Of a DNA stretch of 64,000 bases, positions 50,416 through 58,956 are shown in pieces; position 1 is the stretch's first letter, and each line of letters starts with the position of its first letter. Source of the stretch: Eubacteriales bacterium mix99 (GTDB taxonomy: Bacteria; Bacillota; Clostridia; Caldicoprobacterales; DTU083). Both the position numbers and the translations under genes were made by a program. The notes under the pieces are model-generated. The model had not been told where the DNA came from. It was given only the letters and a program-made list of their open reading frames with translations, and did no database searches. Location: NCBI GenBank assembly GCA_038396605.1, contig CP121690.1, positions 2,078,500-2,142,499 of the forward strand, read 5' to 3'.

Positions 50416-50552
50416 TACCTTCCTCATTTTTTTCATTTGGGAAGGATATTGTATCGTTTCTGTTCAGGAAGCTTAAATTACAAAGAAAAGGAAACAATAG
50501 ATCCGATAGTCTTTTTTGGGCGTTTGGGAAAAATGATTGTGGGAGGGATTTT

Positions 50553-51656
50553 TTGAAAATCGGAATTCCCGGAGCATTGCTCTGTTTTATTTATTATCCA
50601 TTGTGGAAAACGTTTTTGCAGGAGCTGGGCCATGAGGCGATCCTGTCTTCCACGACCAACCGCAGGATATTGGATGACGGCGTAAAGAACTGTGTAGACG
50701 ATGCCTGCCTGCCGGTAAAGCTGTTTCATGGACATGTCATGGATTTGATGGGAAAAGTGGACCGGATTCTGATTCCCAGGCTGATTCGTGTAAAACCCGG
50801 CGAGTATATCTGCCCGAAGTTTATCGGCTTACCGGAAATGATTAAAAATTCCGTGCCTGGAAAACCAAAGCTTCTTATTATGGACTTCAATGTCCACAGG
50901 GGTGTGGAGAATGGATATCAGGGCATGCGGAGCCTGGGAAGGAAGCTGGGTGCATCCCATGCTGCAATCCGGCATGCTCTGCGGAAGGCTATGGAGACGC
51001 AGGATGCCTATACCCGTCTCCTGCTCATGGGATTCAATCCCAATGCAATTTTGGGCAAAAACGAAAAGCTGCTGTCTGAGATCCGGGATCAGCAAAACGC
51101 AGGGAAAAGGATTGACGAACAACCGGACAAAAGAGTCCGAGGAAAGAACAGAGAAGCCTGTAAAAAGGTTACGAAAGTCAGGGGAAGGATCGGGCTGATC
51201 GGCCATCCCTATCTGGTTTACGATCAGTATGTCAATATGAACATCTGTGAAAAGCTGGATGCGAGAGGATATGACTGTCTGTTTCCGGAAAATATTCCAT
51301 CCTGTGAGATTGAAAGGGCCTGTGAACGGTATCCGAAAAAACTGTTCTGGACCTATGGAAAGAATCTGTTGGGAAGCGGGCTGACCATGATGGAACAGGG
51401 GAGAGTAGACGGATTGATTCTGGTGACGGGTTTTAACTGTGGAATTGATTCCTTTATCGATGATCTGCTGCAGCGGGCCAATCAAAGAGAATACCATGTT
51501 CCCCTGACAACGATCACACTGGATGAGCACACCGGCCAGGCTGGCATTGACACCAGGCTGGAAGCATTTCTGGATATGTTGGAATGGAGGCGCAAATATG
51601 ATTCTTACTTTCCCTCACATGGGGCGGATGTATATTACCCTCAAAGGACTGTTTGA
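50553..51656 (+). CDS. 2-hydroxyacyl-CoA dehydratase activase-associated protein (DUF2229 type), first copy
   Basis: This 367-residue protein resembles the CoA-protein-activase modules (DUF2229 / HgdB-like) found in the C-terminal part of giant activases of clostridia. Features are the start KIGIPGALLCFIYYPLWKTF, a conserved cysteine in CVDDACLPVKLFHGHV, and GRIGLIGHPYLVYDQYVNMN followed by TGFNCGIDSF. The cysteines could help hold an iron-sulfur cluster. The TTG start at 50553 follows GGGAGG. It overlaps the next gene by 59 bases and heads a three-gene operon. The acyl-CoA substrate, if any, is unknown. Confidence 0.8.
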   Translation: MKIGIPGALLCFIYYPLWKTFLQELGHEAILSSTTNRRILDDGVKNCVDDACLPVKLFHGHVMDLMGKVDRILIPRLIRVKPGEYICPKFIGLPEMIKNSVPGKPKLLIMDFNVHRGVENGYQGMRSLGRKLGASHAAIRHALRKAMETQDAYTRLLLMGFNPNAILGKNEKLLSEIRDQQNAGKRIDEQPDKRVRGKNREACKKVTKVRGRIGLIGHPYLVYDQYVNMNICEKLDARGYDCLFPENIPSCEIERACERYPKKLFWTYGKNLLGSGLTMMEQGRVDGLILVTGFNCGIDSFIDDLLQRANQREYHVPLTTITLDEHTGQAGIDTRLEAFLDMLEWRRKYDSYFPSHGADVYYPQRTV

Positions 51657-52710
51657 CGATCTGGGCGTAAAGACGGTGATTCCGCCCCCGGTCAGTCAGA
51701 GAACCCTGGAGATTGGCACCCGGATTTCTCCTGAAACCGCCTGCCTGCCGCTGAAAATCAATCTTGGGAACTATATTGAGAGCATTGCGCAGGGTGCGGA
51801 TACCATTGTCCTTACGGGGACCTGCGGGCCGTGCCGTTTTGGATATTATGGAGTGATGGAGCAGGAGATTCTGAGGGACAATGGCTACAATGCTGATGTC
51901 GTGATTCTCGAATCCCCAACCCGGGATCCGAAAGCCTTTTTTCAGCGGATCCGGAAAATATCAGGGAACCAATCCTGGCCGGCCATCGGGAAATCGTTTC
52001 TGCAGGCATATGGAATCTTGACACAGGTGGATGAACTTCTGGACCTGAGCTTAAGAAAAAGGCCAAGAGAGAAGAACAGCGGCGAAACGGACCGGGCTCT
52101 GACGCAGTTTGAAAAGCAGGTGCGAAGCTGCTGCGGCAGCAGGGAAATTCTGGGCCTGATCCATCAGTATCAGGATATTTTTGCAGGGATTGAGGAAAAA
52201 GAAAACGGGGATCCGCTGAAAATAGGATTGATCGGAGAGATCTATACCCTGATTGAGCCCTATGTGAATTTAAACATTGAGAATAAGCTTGGAGCGCTGG
52301 GCGTGGAGGTTTATCGGGGGATTACCATTACCGATTGGGTCCGGACGCATTTGTATCCGGACAGGGACTACAGAAAGCAAAGGAAAGAAAAGATGGAGAG
52401 GGGAAAGGAATATCTGGGTTTGTGCATTGGTGGGCATGCGTGGGAGACAGTTGCCTCTGCCGTCCATTACTGCGATATGGGGCTGGATGGTGTAATACAG
52501 ATCCTGCCATTCGGTTGTATGCCGGAAATTGTTGCAGAAAGCATTTTGCCGGCCATATCCAGGGACCGGGACTTTCCTGTCATGACCCTGACAGTGGATG
52601 AAATGACCGGAGAGGCGGGTTATCTGACAAGACTCGAAGCGTTTGTGGACCTGCTGTCACAAAAGAAGGAAAGGAAGTATGAACAGGATGGAATTGTATC
52701 TGGGACTTGA
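51598..52710 (+). CDS. 2-hydroxyacyl-CoA dehydratase activase-associated protein, second copy
   Basis: This 370-residue protein is a diverged relative of the previous one (GLFDDLGVKTVIPPPVSQRT, SPETACLPLKINLGNYIES, TGTCGPCRFGYYGVMEQEIL, GLIGEIYTLIEPYVNLNIEN, LPFGCMPEIVAESILP). Conserved Cys residues occur in ACLP, CGPC and GCMPE, consistent with iron-sulfur binding. The start at 51598 follows GGAGG; earlier in-frame codons lie inside the upstream gene. It overlaps the activase gene by 32 bases, so all three are probably made together. Confidence 0.8.
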   Translation: MILTFPHMGRMYITLKGLFDDLGVKTVIPPPVSQRTLEIGTRISPETACLPLKINLGNYIESIAQGADTIVLTGTCGPCRFGYYGVMEQEILRDNGYNADVVILESPTRDPKAFFQRIRKISGNQSWPAIGKSFLQAYGILTQVDELLDLSLRKRPREKNSGETDRALTQFEKQVRSCCGSREILGLIHQYQDIFAGIEEKENGDPLKIGLIGEIYTLIEPYVNLNIENKLGALGVEVYRGITITDWVRTHLYPDRDYRKQRKEKMERGKEYLGLCIGGHAWETVASAVHYCDMGLDGVIQILPFGCMPEIVAESILPAISRDRDFPVMTLTVDEMTGEAGYLTRLEAFVDLLSQKKERKYEQDGIVSGT

Positions 52711-53680
52711 TGTGGGTTCGGTTAGTGTGAACCTGGTACTTATGGATGGAAAGTGTAATGTACTGGAAAAGCTATATCTGCGGACAGAAGGCAAACCGAT
52801 TCCTGTGCTGCGGGATGGGCTGGATAGAATGTGCAGGTCCATGCCCGCAGGTTGTGCGATTGCCGGAGTTGGGGTAACGGGCAGCGGCAGGGAACTGGCA
52901 AATGCGCTGGTGGATGCCGACGTTGTAAAAAATGAAATAACCGCTCACGGCATGGCTGTGCTGCATTGTGTTCCGGATGCACAGGCCATACTGGAAATCG
53001 GAGGGCAGGACTCCAAGATCATCTTGCTGCGAAATGGTATTGTAACGGATTTTGCCATGAACACGGTTTGTGCCGCGGGCACAGGTTCCTTTCTGGACAG
53101 GCAGGCCGCTAGACTAAATATACCGATTCAGGAGTTTGGAAATATGGCGCTGCAGTCTGATTCGCCGGTCCGCATTGCCGGCCGGTGTGCCGTGTTTGCT
53201 GAATCGGATATGATTCACAAGCAGCAGATGGGATGCAGTTCCGGGGATATTATCAAAGGATTGTGCGAAGCTCTGGTCCGCAACTACCTGAACAATGTAG
53301 GCAAAGGGAAAGAGATCCTCCCGCAAATTGTTTTTCAGGGCGGAGTAGCTGCCAATGCAGGCATCAAGAAATCCTTTGAAGAGGTATTGGGACAGCCGGT
53401 GTTCGTTCCGGAGCATTATGACGTCATGGGAGCCCTTGGCGCAGGAATTTTGGCCAAAATGGAAACACAAAAAGGCAGAGCGACCCATTTCCGGGGATTC
53501 CATGCGATTCCGGAAGACTTCCATGCCCAGACATTTGCGTGCAGCGGCTGTCCGAACCTGTGCGAAGTCGTTGAGATCACTTCCGGCGGAAGCGTCCGGG
53601 CAAGGTGGGGAGGACGCTGTGGGAAATGGGCTGTCACGGCAGAACAGGAACACCCGGCAGAATTGGACCATCTTGCATGA
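52679..53680 (+). CDS. Acyl-CoA dehydratase activase (BadF/HgdC-type ATPase)
   Basis: This 333-residue ASKHA-fold ATPase has the phosphate-1 motif (LGLDVGSVSVNLVLMD), EIGGQDSKII, the cysteine motif that ligates the inter-subunit 4Fe-4S cluster (MNTVCAAGTGSFLDRQA), the second cysteine region (AGRCAVFAESDMIHKQQ) and the adenosine motif (FQGGVAANAGIKKSFEEVLG). The usual HgdC is about 260 residues. The extra C-terminal 65 residues hold a Cys cluster (CSGCPNLCEVVEITSGG ... GGRCGKW) that may bind metal. Such proteins deliver an ATP-energised electron to 2-hydroxyacyl-CoA dehydratases; no dehydratase gene is adjacent. Confidence 0.88.
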   Translation: MNRMELYLGLDVGSVSVNLVLMDGKCNVLEKLYLRTEGKPIPVLRDGLDRMCRSMPAGCAIAGVGVTGSGRELANALVDADVVKNEITAHGMAVLHCVPDAQAILEIGGQDSKIILLRNGIVTDFAMNTVCAAGTGSFLDRQAARLNIPIQEFGNMALQSDSPVRIAGRCAVFAESDMIHKQQMGCSSGDIIKGLCEALVRNYLNNVGKGKEILPQIVFQGGVAANAGIKKSFEEVLGQPVFVPEHYDVMGALGAGILAKMETQKGRATHFRGFHAIPEDFHAQTFACSGCPNLCEVVEITSGGSVRARWGGRCGKWAVTAEQEHPAELDHLA

Positions 53681-53752
53681 AGGTTTGCGGGACAGCTGTC
53701 CGGATGAAATGGAGGAATCTCTGAAAAGTTTTCAGGATTCGGGCCAAAATGC

Positions 53753-53781
53753 TTGATATGGACACAATAATGTATTATCAT
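53753..53781 (+). promoter_or_regulatory. Promoter in front of the non-coding RNA candidate
   Basis: TTGATA (53753-53758), exactly 17 bases and TATCAT (53776-53781). No open reading frame follows within 300 bases. Confidence 0.65.
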
Positions 53782-53787
53782 AGAACT

Positions 53788-53990
53788 AGGGAATCCTGAG
53801 GTGCACGAATTCTATTGTATTTAACCCACAGTTAAAATACGGGAATCCGGGTTTGCGGATGGATATCATGCCTGACATGGGAAGATAAAAGTCCGCAGCA
53901 GGTCTCCCACCTGTCGTGAGGCGGGTATTAAATTCATAGAAGACCGACATCTTGGGAAAATAGGCCCTCAAGGGATTGGGGGCTTATTCC
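53788..53990 (+). ncRNA. Structured non-coding RNA candidate, about 200 nt
   Basis: The stretch after the promoter is gene-free and unusually rich in local complementarity. Hairpins include GTATTTAAC/GTTAAAATAC (53814-53837 region), a long arm TGCGGA/TCCGCA enclosing TATCATG/CATG..GATA (53851-53900 region), CAGGT/ACCTG inside CCGC/GCGG, and AATAGGCCCTC/GGGGGCTTATT near the end. The 5' GGAAT can pair with the final ATTCC, closing the structure. Size and isolated promoter recall 6S RNA or the clostridial raiA RNA, but I cannot confirm either family by eye. There is no T-run terminator at the end. Confidence 0.5.
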
Positions 53991-54063
53991 ATAAGCATGG
54001 TTCCATAAACAGGATAAGGTCCCGGCAGTGCAGGAGCTTTTCATGAGGATTTCAAAATTGGGG

Positions 54064-54092
54064 TTGACATTTCTGCAGGGAATGCTTATAAT
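54064..54092 (+). promoter_or_regulatory. Promoter of the tRNA-Gln/tRNA-Glu pair
   Basis: TTGACA (54064-54069), 17 bases and TATAAT (54087-54092): full consensus, 50 bases before tRNA-Gln. Confidence 0.85.
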
Positions 54093-54142
54093 ATCCCTTG
54101 TCACCGAATGTGCGGCATCCAATGGACAGATGGTGAGTGTAA

Positions 54143-54216
54143 TGCGGAATGGTGTAACGGCAGCACCTACGACTCTGACTCGTATTGTCTAGGTTCGAAT
54201 CCTAGTTCCGCAGCCA
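54143..54216 (+). tRNA. tRNA-Gln, anticodon CUG
   Basis: Acceptor stem TGCGGAA/TTCCGCA, anticodon stem TACGA/TCGTA with loop CTCTGAC giving anticodon CTG, T-arm TAGGTTCGAATCCTA, discriminator G and encoded CCA. Confidence 0.96.
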
Positions 54217-54254
54217 ACGGCCTCGCTTGTCAGAAGAAGCGGGGTCTCTTACAG

Positions 54255-54330
54255 GCTCCCATGGTCAAGAGGTTCAAGACACCGCCCTCTCACGGCGGTA
54301 ACAGGGGTTCGAATCCCCTTGGGAGTACCA
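54255..54330 (+). tRNA. tRNA-Glu, anticodon CUC
   Basis: Acceptor stem GCTCCCA/TGGGAGT, anticodon stem CCGCC/GGCGG with loop CTCTCAC giving anticodon CTC, T-arm GGGGTTCGAATCCCC and encoded CCA. Confidence 0.96.
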
Positions 54331-54333
54331 CGT

Positions 54334-54370
54334 GAAAAGGATCGGCTGCATGCAGCCGATCCTTTTCATT
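54334..54370 (+). terminator. Terminator of the tRNA-Gln/tRNA-Glu unit
   Basis: GAAAAGGATCGGCTGCA and its exact complement form a perfect 34-bp palindrome (54334-54367), ending in CCTTTTCATT. Confidence 0.85.
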
Positions 54371-54466
54371 ATCTTTCCCTTTTTTATCTCTTTTTTATGT
54401 TTTCCGGAATGAAATCCGTCAGGCTTGCTTCTTTGTGCGGGGTGCTTCAGAATAATATCTTTTTTC

Positions 54467-54871
54467 TTATTCTGATTCGGTTTCTTCCTCGTTATCGTTT
54501 GCTTCCTCGACCTGCTCCGGCAGAATGATCTTTTCAACATAGATGTCGACACGTTCCACGGAATAACCTGTCAGGGTCTGTATCTCACTGATGATTTTCT
54601 CCTTGAGCTGTTTCGCCACTTCGGGAATCACAACACCATAGATAACGGTGATCCTCAGATCAAGGGCAATGGTGCCGTACTCATTTTCCGTATCTTCCGT
54701 TTCCGCTTTCTTCACGGTAATATGCGGATCAAACTTTTCCGTAAAGGCCCGTGTAATCCCGTTCAGCGTCCCTCTTTTCTCCTGCCGGTATACGCTCCCG
54801 ACCTTTTTCATCGCTTCCTTTGCTATTTCTACAAATACGGCATCATTAATTGTGGTTTTCCCTGCTTCCAT
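54467..54871 (-). CDS. Asp23/Gls24-family envelope stress protein
   Basis: This 134-residue protein has the Asp23 domain (INDAVFVEIAKEAMKKVGSV; IALDLRITVIYGVVIPEVAK; EKIISEIQTLTGYSVERVDI) and a very acidic C-terminus (EEANDNEEETESE). Family members associate with the cytoplasmic face of the membrane and respond to cell-envelope stress; in clostridia a paralogue often sits beside fatty-acid genes, which is not the case here. The start at 54871 follows GGGGTG; a GTG at 54880 overlaps that site and is less likely. Confidence 0.9.
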   Translation of the reverse strand: MEAGKTTINDAVFVEIAKEAMKKVGSVYRQEKRGTLNGITRAFTEKFDPHITVKKAETEDTENEYGTIALDLRITVIYGVVIPEVAKQLKEKIISEIQTLTGYSVERVDIYVEKIILPEQVEEANDNEEETESE

Positions 54872-54999
54872 ACTCGTCACCCCTGTAAAATTATTGCAGA
54901 TATATTTTCTTCTGCCGATATATCCACTTGTATAATTAATGATATTCTACATATTTTACAGAATTCCTTCCGGAATCTGAAAACAGGGGTATCCGGTTG

Positions 55000-55908
55000 C
55001 TATGGACTTTTCTGCTGCGCGGTGCCGCTTTTTTCCCAGTTGCTTTCAAAACTCGCCTGGCTGCTTTCAAAATCAAAGAGGACCCTTTGCCGATCTGAGG
55101 CATGAAAATAAACACGGCAGGCCGCACTTTCATGGATGGTTCGGCTCATATTTCCAAATTGCGGGGCTTTCAGCGGCTGACCACGGGCTTCCAGCGCCTC
55201 AATGCAAAGCAGGACCCGACCCTGCCGAAGCACGATTTTCTTTTCATCCATATGGAGGGGCCGTGCTCCGGCATAGGTACCGATACGGTGCTCTTTTCCG
55301 TCTTGGTACCAGAATCCAAGACATCCGACAAAGCTGTTTCCGAAAAAAGGGATGTCCGCCACGGACACCATGAAGCTTTCTCTCCCCCGGCAGCACTGGG
55401 CCCAGAGATAGCGGCCTGGGAAGGAAGTTCCCCGATCTCCCTCTGCATATCCTGTTCCCCCGCGGAACAAAATGGTCTTTCCGTTGATCACAAGATCCCC
55501 GTTTACGGAATGAATCAGGCTGAATACGCTGTGACGGCATTCCATAAAAGGGACAAAGCGAAACGGCCCCATCATGTCGTATTTTGGCTTGCGGAAAGGG
55601 CCATAGTTCAGCTGGCCGTGGATTTCAAAGTCATCCTTTTTGGCATCCAGCCGGCATCCCTGCTCTGAGAAGAAGCAGTCCCCGATCCGGATTTTAAGCC
55701 TGTTCCGTTCAGCGGAAAAAGCTTCCGCAGGAAAGGGCAGGCTTACGGATTCCGTATCGGTAAGTATCTGCAGGGAGGCGGAAGGCTTTCCGGTTTCATC
55801 CCTGTGAAATGCAGGAATCAAGGCTACTGTATCCCTGCCGTTTTGCTGTTTGAAGTACCAGCCTTCAAAATAGGAACGGCATTTTCCCGCCCCGTGAAAA
55901 CTGCGCAT
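55000..55908 (-). CDS. Tocopherol-cyclase-like (PF14249-type) protein
   Basis: This 302-residue soluble protein begins with the family hallmark YFEGWYFKQQ and contains further conserved segments (FHRDETGKPSASLQILTD, HSVFSLIHSVNGDLVINGKT, GYAEGDRGTSFPGRYLWAQC). Plant relatives cyclise tocopherol precursors, but bacterial members have no established activity and the organism need not make tocopherol. A lipocalin-like or carotenoid-modifying fold has been suggested for related proteins. It is 15 bases downstream of the SDR gene and likely co-transcribed with it. Confidence 0.8.
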   Translation of the reverse strand: MRSFHGAGKCRSYFEGWYFKQQNGRDTVALIPAFHRDETGKPSASLQILTDTESVSLPFPAEAFSAERNRLKIRIGDCFFSEQGCRLDAKKDDFEIHGQLNYGPFRKPKYDMMGPFRFVPFMECRHSVFSLIHSVNGDLVINGKTILFRGGTGYAEGDRGTSFPGRYLWAQCCRGRESFMVSVADIPFFGNSFVGCLGFWYQDGKEHRIGTYAGARPLHMDEKKIVLRQGRVLLCIEALEARGQPLKAPQFGNMSRTIHESAACRVYFHASDRQRVLFDFESSQASFESNWEKSGTAQQKSP

Positions 55909-55923
55909 GAAAGAAATCCCTTC

Positions 55924-56802
55924 TCAACTTTCTGTAATCACTCCGCCGTTTATGTGAAGGACCTGTCCGGATACATAGGATGAATCCTTACCGGCAAGAT
56001 AGACATAGGCCGGCGCCAGTTCTGCCGGCTGGGCAGCTCTTCCCAGCGGCACATCCTTGCCGAACTTGCCGACTTCCTGTCTGGAAAAGCTGGATACGAT
56101 CAGGGGAGTCCATACCGGGCCGGGAGCAACTGCGTTGACCCGTATTCCCTCACTGGCCAGGGAAAGTGCCATGGATCGGGTGAAGGAAACGATGGCGCCT
56201 TTGGTGGCGGAATAGTCGATCAGCGTGGGATCCCCCTTGTAAGCGGTGATCGAAGTGGTGTTGATGATGGAGGCACCGCATTTCAAATGCGGGAGAACGG
56301 CCTTTGTCATATAAAAGCAGCTGAATACGTTTGTGGCAAAGGTATTGGTGAGCTGTTGGGCGGTAATGTCCTTAATGCTGTTCTGCGGATACTGTACGGC
56401 AATATTGTTTACCAGGATATCGATATGGCCGAATTCCTTCATGGAAGTATTCACAACCTGCTCTGCGGAATCCTCCATCTTCAGATCACATTTGACCAGT
56501 ATGCACCGGCGTCCCGTCGTTTTTACCATGCTCACCGTATCATCGGCATCCGGCTTTTCACTGTAAAAGGGAACAACAATGTCTGCACCCTCTTTTGCGA
56601 AGGCGATTGCCACGGCCTGTCCGATGCCGCTGTCTCCGCCACTGACAATGGCGGTCAGGCCATCCAGCTTGCCGGAGCCCTTGTAACACGGATCCTCCGT
56701 TATGGGTTTGGGATTCATATTTTTCTGGGAACCGGGTTGCATGCCCTGATGCTGTTCCGGAAAACTTGTGGGAGGTTTGATGGTTGTCTGTTGTTTGTTC
56801 AT
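55924..56802 (-). CDS. SDR-family oxidoreductase (general stress protein 39-like)
   Basis: This 292-residue short-chain dehydrogenase has the NAD(P) motif (VSGGDSGIGQAVAIAFAKEG), NNIA, the catalytic Ser-Tyr-Lys set (TTSITAYKGDPTLIDYSATK) and the GPVWTP loop. A 45-residue hydrophilic N-terminal stretch rich in Gln and Pro precedes the core, as in the YdaD/YhdF (Gsp39) group of stress-related oxidoreductases. The substrate is not known. It is first in a two-gene unit with the tocopherol-cyclase-like gene. Confidence 0.9.
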   Translation of the reverse strand: MNKQQTTIKPPTSFPEQHQGMQPGSQKNMNPKPITEDPCYKGSGKLDGLTAIVSGGDSGIGQAVAIAFAKEGADIVVPFYSEKPDADDTVSMVKTTGRRCILVKCDLKMEDSAEQVVNTSMKEFGHIDILVNNIAVQYPQNSIKDITAQQLTNTFATNVFSCFYMTKAVLPHLKCGASIINTTSITAYKGDPTLIDYSATKGAIVSFTRSMALSLASEGIRVNAVAPGPVWTPLIVSSFSRQEVGKFGKDVPLGRAAQPAELAPAYVYLAGKDSSYVSGQVLHINGGVITES

Positions 56803-57286
56803 GATATCGTTTCATCCTTTCTGTTGTTATTCGTCTTTGAGAATGGGAGGTGGACTCGGTTTTGGTTATTGTTTCCGAAGGGAATGAAAATATGCGGGCC
56901 ATGTCTTTTGAACGCAACCGATCTTTTTTGTTGGAACAGCAGGAAAGATGGGAGCGGTTCACTGTATTGACTATAACTTTTGTATCTTGAAGATTTAGCA
57001 CACTTTCTTCAAAAGCAGCCTGAAATCTGATAGAATAAATGTATTGCATTAAGCAATCAAAGTCCCGGAAGGTTTCAGACCCGCTGTACAGCCTATGGGG
57101 AGCTTATCTACAGGGCCTGAATCAGTATGTCCGGAATTCTGAAATGGCCTGAGAAGCATGCAGGAATCCCTGGCGACTTTCGACACCTGAATCAACCATT
57201 ACAAAAAGGCAAATTCTCAGAAAGAACGCCGGATCGTCGAACAGCCGGCAATTGCCTGGCCTGAGAAAAGAAAATGGGGGAGCATT
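56803..57286. other. Gene-free region upstream of the SDR gene and of the fossil
   Basis: This 484-base stretch has no supported gene. It should hold the SDR promoter on the minus strand and the old promoter of the response-regulator stub on the plus strand; GGGGGAG just before 57287 is a residual ribosome binding site. I see no repeat or structured element with confidence. Confidence 0.4.
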
Positions 57287-57390
57287 ATGTATCGGGTAAT
57301 TATTGTAGATGATGAAGAAATCATGCGGGAAGGATTAATTGGACTGGTAGACTGGAAAGGTATGGGGTTTGAGATAGTGGGTGATGCACA
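57287..57390 (+). pseudogene. N-terminal stub of a YesN-type response regulator
   Basis: A frame beginning MYRVIIVDDEEIMREGLIGL and continuing to about VGDA is an unmistakable receiver-domain start with a good ribosome binding site. After about 34 codons homology ends and the next bases belong, in another frame, to an FAD oxidoreductase. Translation would stop at 57424. A deletion has removed the rest of the regulator, including the phosphoacceptor Asp and the DNA-binding domain. Confidence 0.8.
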
Positions 57391-58831
57391 GGGAGCTCGT
57401 ATACGGCATATGGGATCATATTAAAAACAGCGGAGAATATGGTTCTGCCCGTTATGATCTGGAATATGTGGCCCCGGTTCCCGGGAAAAGGGAATCCCGG
57501 CGCCTGGTGGGTGACTATATTCTGAAGGAAAGCGATATTGTCGGGCAAAAGGATTTTGAGGACACCGTGGGGCATGGGGGCTGGTCCATTGACCTTCATG
57601 CTCTGGAAGGCTTTTTTTCCAGGGACCTGGTCAACCGACATATCATTTTAAAAGGGATTTATCAGATACCTTATCGTACCGGGTATTCCAGAAACATCAA
57701 AAACCTGTTTATGGCAGGTCGCTGCATGTCCACAACCCATGTTGCCTTTGGAACAACTCGGGTCATGGCGACTCTCAGTACCCTGGGGCAGGCATTGGGG
57801 GCTGCTGCCTACCTCTGTGAAAAATACAGAACAACTCCCCGTGGGGTTTATCAGGAGCGTCGAAAGGAGCTGCAGCAGCTTCTCCTGAAATATGATCAAT
57901 ATATTGTTGGGGGAAAGAATGAGGACCCGGATGATATTGCCCGGGATGCAGTTGTAGAGACTTCTTCTGTTCGGAAATTCAGTATGGAGAAAGTGGAACG
58001 CATATACTCCATGAAGAATCCCGTGGGATTGATTCTGCCGGTGGACGGCTTCCTGGAATCGGTATGTGTAAAAATAAAGTCATCTCATGATACAACGCTG
58101 CGTTATACAATATACGAACCCTGTAAAAGGGAAAACTATAATCCGGAGAGCAGAATAGCGGATGGTGTGTTGAAGATAAAGGCTTCAAAGGATTTGGAAT
58201 GGACCCGCATTCCGATTAACCGGACGATTGATCGGAATAAGGTATTCCTTGAGCTGACATCAGACCCCGATGTACAAATCGGGCTGGCATCCGGGAATCT
58301 GACGGGTGTTATAACGATGGATAAAACAGAGAACAAGGGAGATACCATCGTTGATGTGGATACCCTCAAAATGAAGGAATTCATGTGGCATCCATGGAAG
58401 GACAGGACATTGTGTTTTGTACGGTTCCGGAAGTAAACATGTATGCTTCGGAGAATCTGACAAACGGGTATGCCCGTCCCTATGGCCTGCCGAATATCTG
58501 GCTTTCCGATGAGAAAGCGGAAGGCGAGTTTGTTACACTCTCGTGGACCCAAAAGAGGCGGCTGTCTGAAATGATTCTTTTCTTCGATTCGGATCTCAAC
58601 TATCGTTTCCAACCTTCAGAGAACAACGTTATTCCACAGATCGTAAGAGACTATGATATCTATTGCCGGACAGGGAACAGATATGAAAAACTGCGGGAGG
58701 TAAGGGGCAACCATCAGAGGATGAACCGGATTCCGATGGATTCCATGGAAACCGACGGAGTCAGGGTTGTATTTCTTGCCACCAACGGCAGTTCCCGGAT
58801 CGGTTTGTATGAAATCAGAATATATGAATGA
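57381..58831 (+). pseudogene. FAD-dependent oxidoreductase remnant (5'-truncated and frameshifted)
   Basis: The first frame (to 58436) matches the C-terminal half of the intact FAD oxidoreductase at 59772: GIWDHIKN, VPGKRESRRLVGDYILKESD, IPYRTGYSRNIKNLFMAGR, TTRVMATLSTLGQALGAA. The N-terminal FAD-binding part is missing, cut at the junction with the response-regulator stub. Near 58395-58405 (TGGAAGGACAG) one base is missing and the homology moves to a second frame (GQDIVFCTVPEVNMYASENL ... SSRIGLYEIRIYE), which forms discoidin-like C-terminal domains. The product cannot be functional as an oxidoreductase. Confidence 0.82.
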
Positions 58832-58867
58832 TTGATAACTTTTATATCCAATCAAGTTTTTAATGTA

Positions 58868-58896
58868 TTGACTATGGGATGGAATGGGGCTAGACT
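58868..58896 (+). promoter_or_regulatory. Promoter of the deacetylase-oxidoreductase operon
   Basis: TTGACT (58868-58873), 17 bases and TAGACT (58891-58896), 60 bases before the deacetylase start. Confidence 0.6.
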
Positions 58897-58956
58897 CGGA
58901 ATGTAATCTGTAAATACATGAGACAATATGATTTCACTATCCTGGGGGGAAACAAA

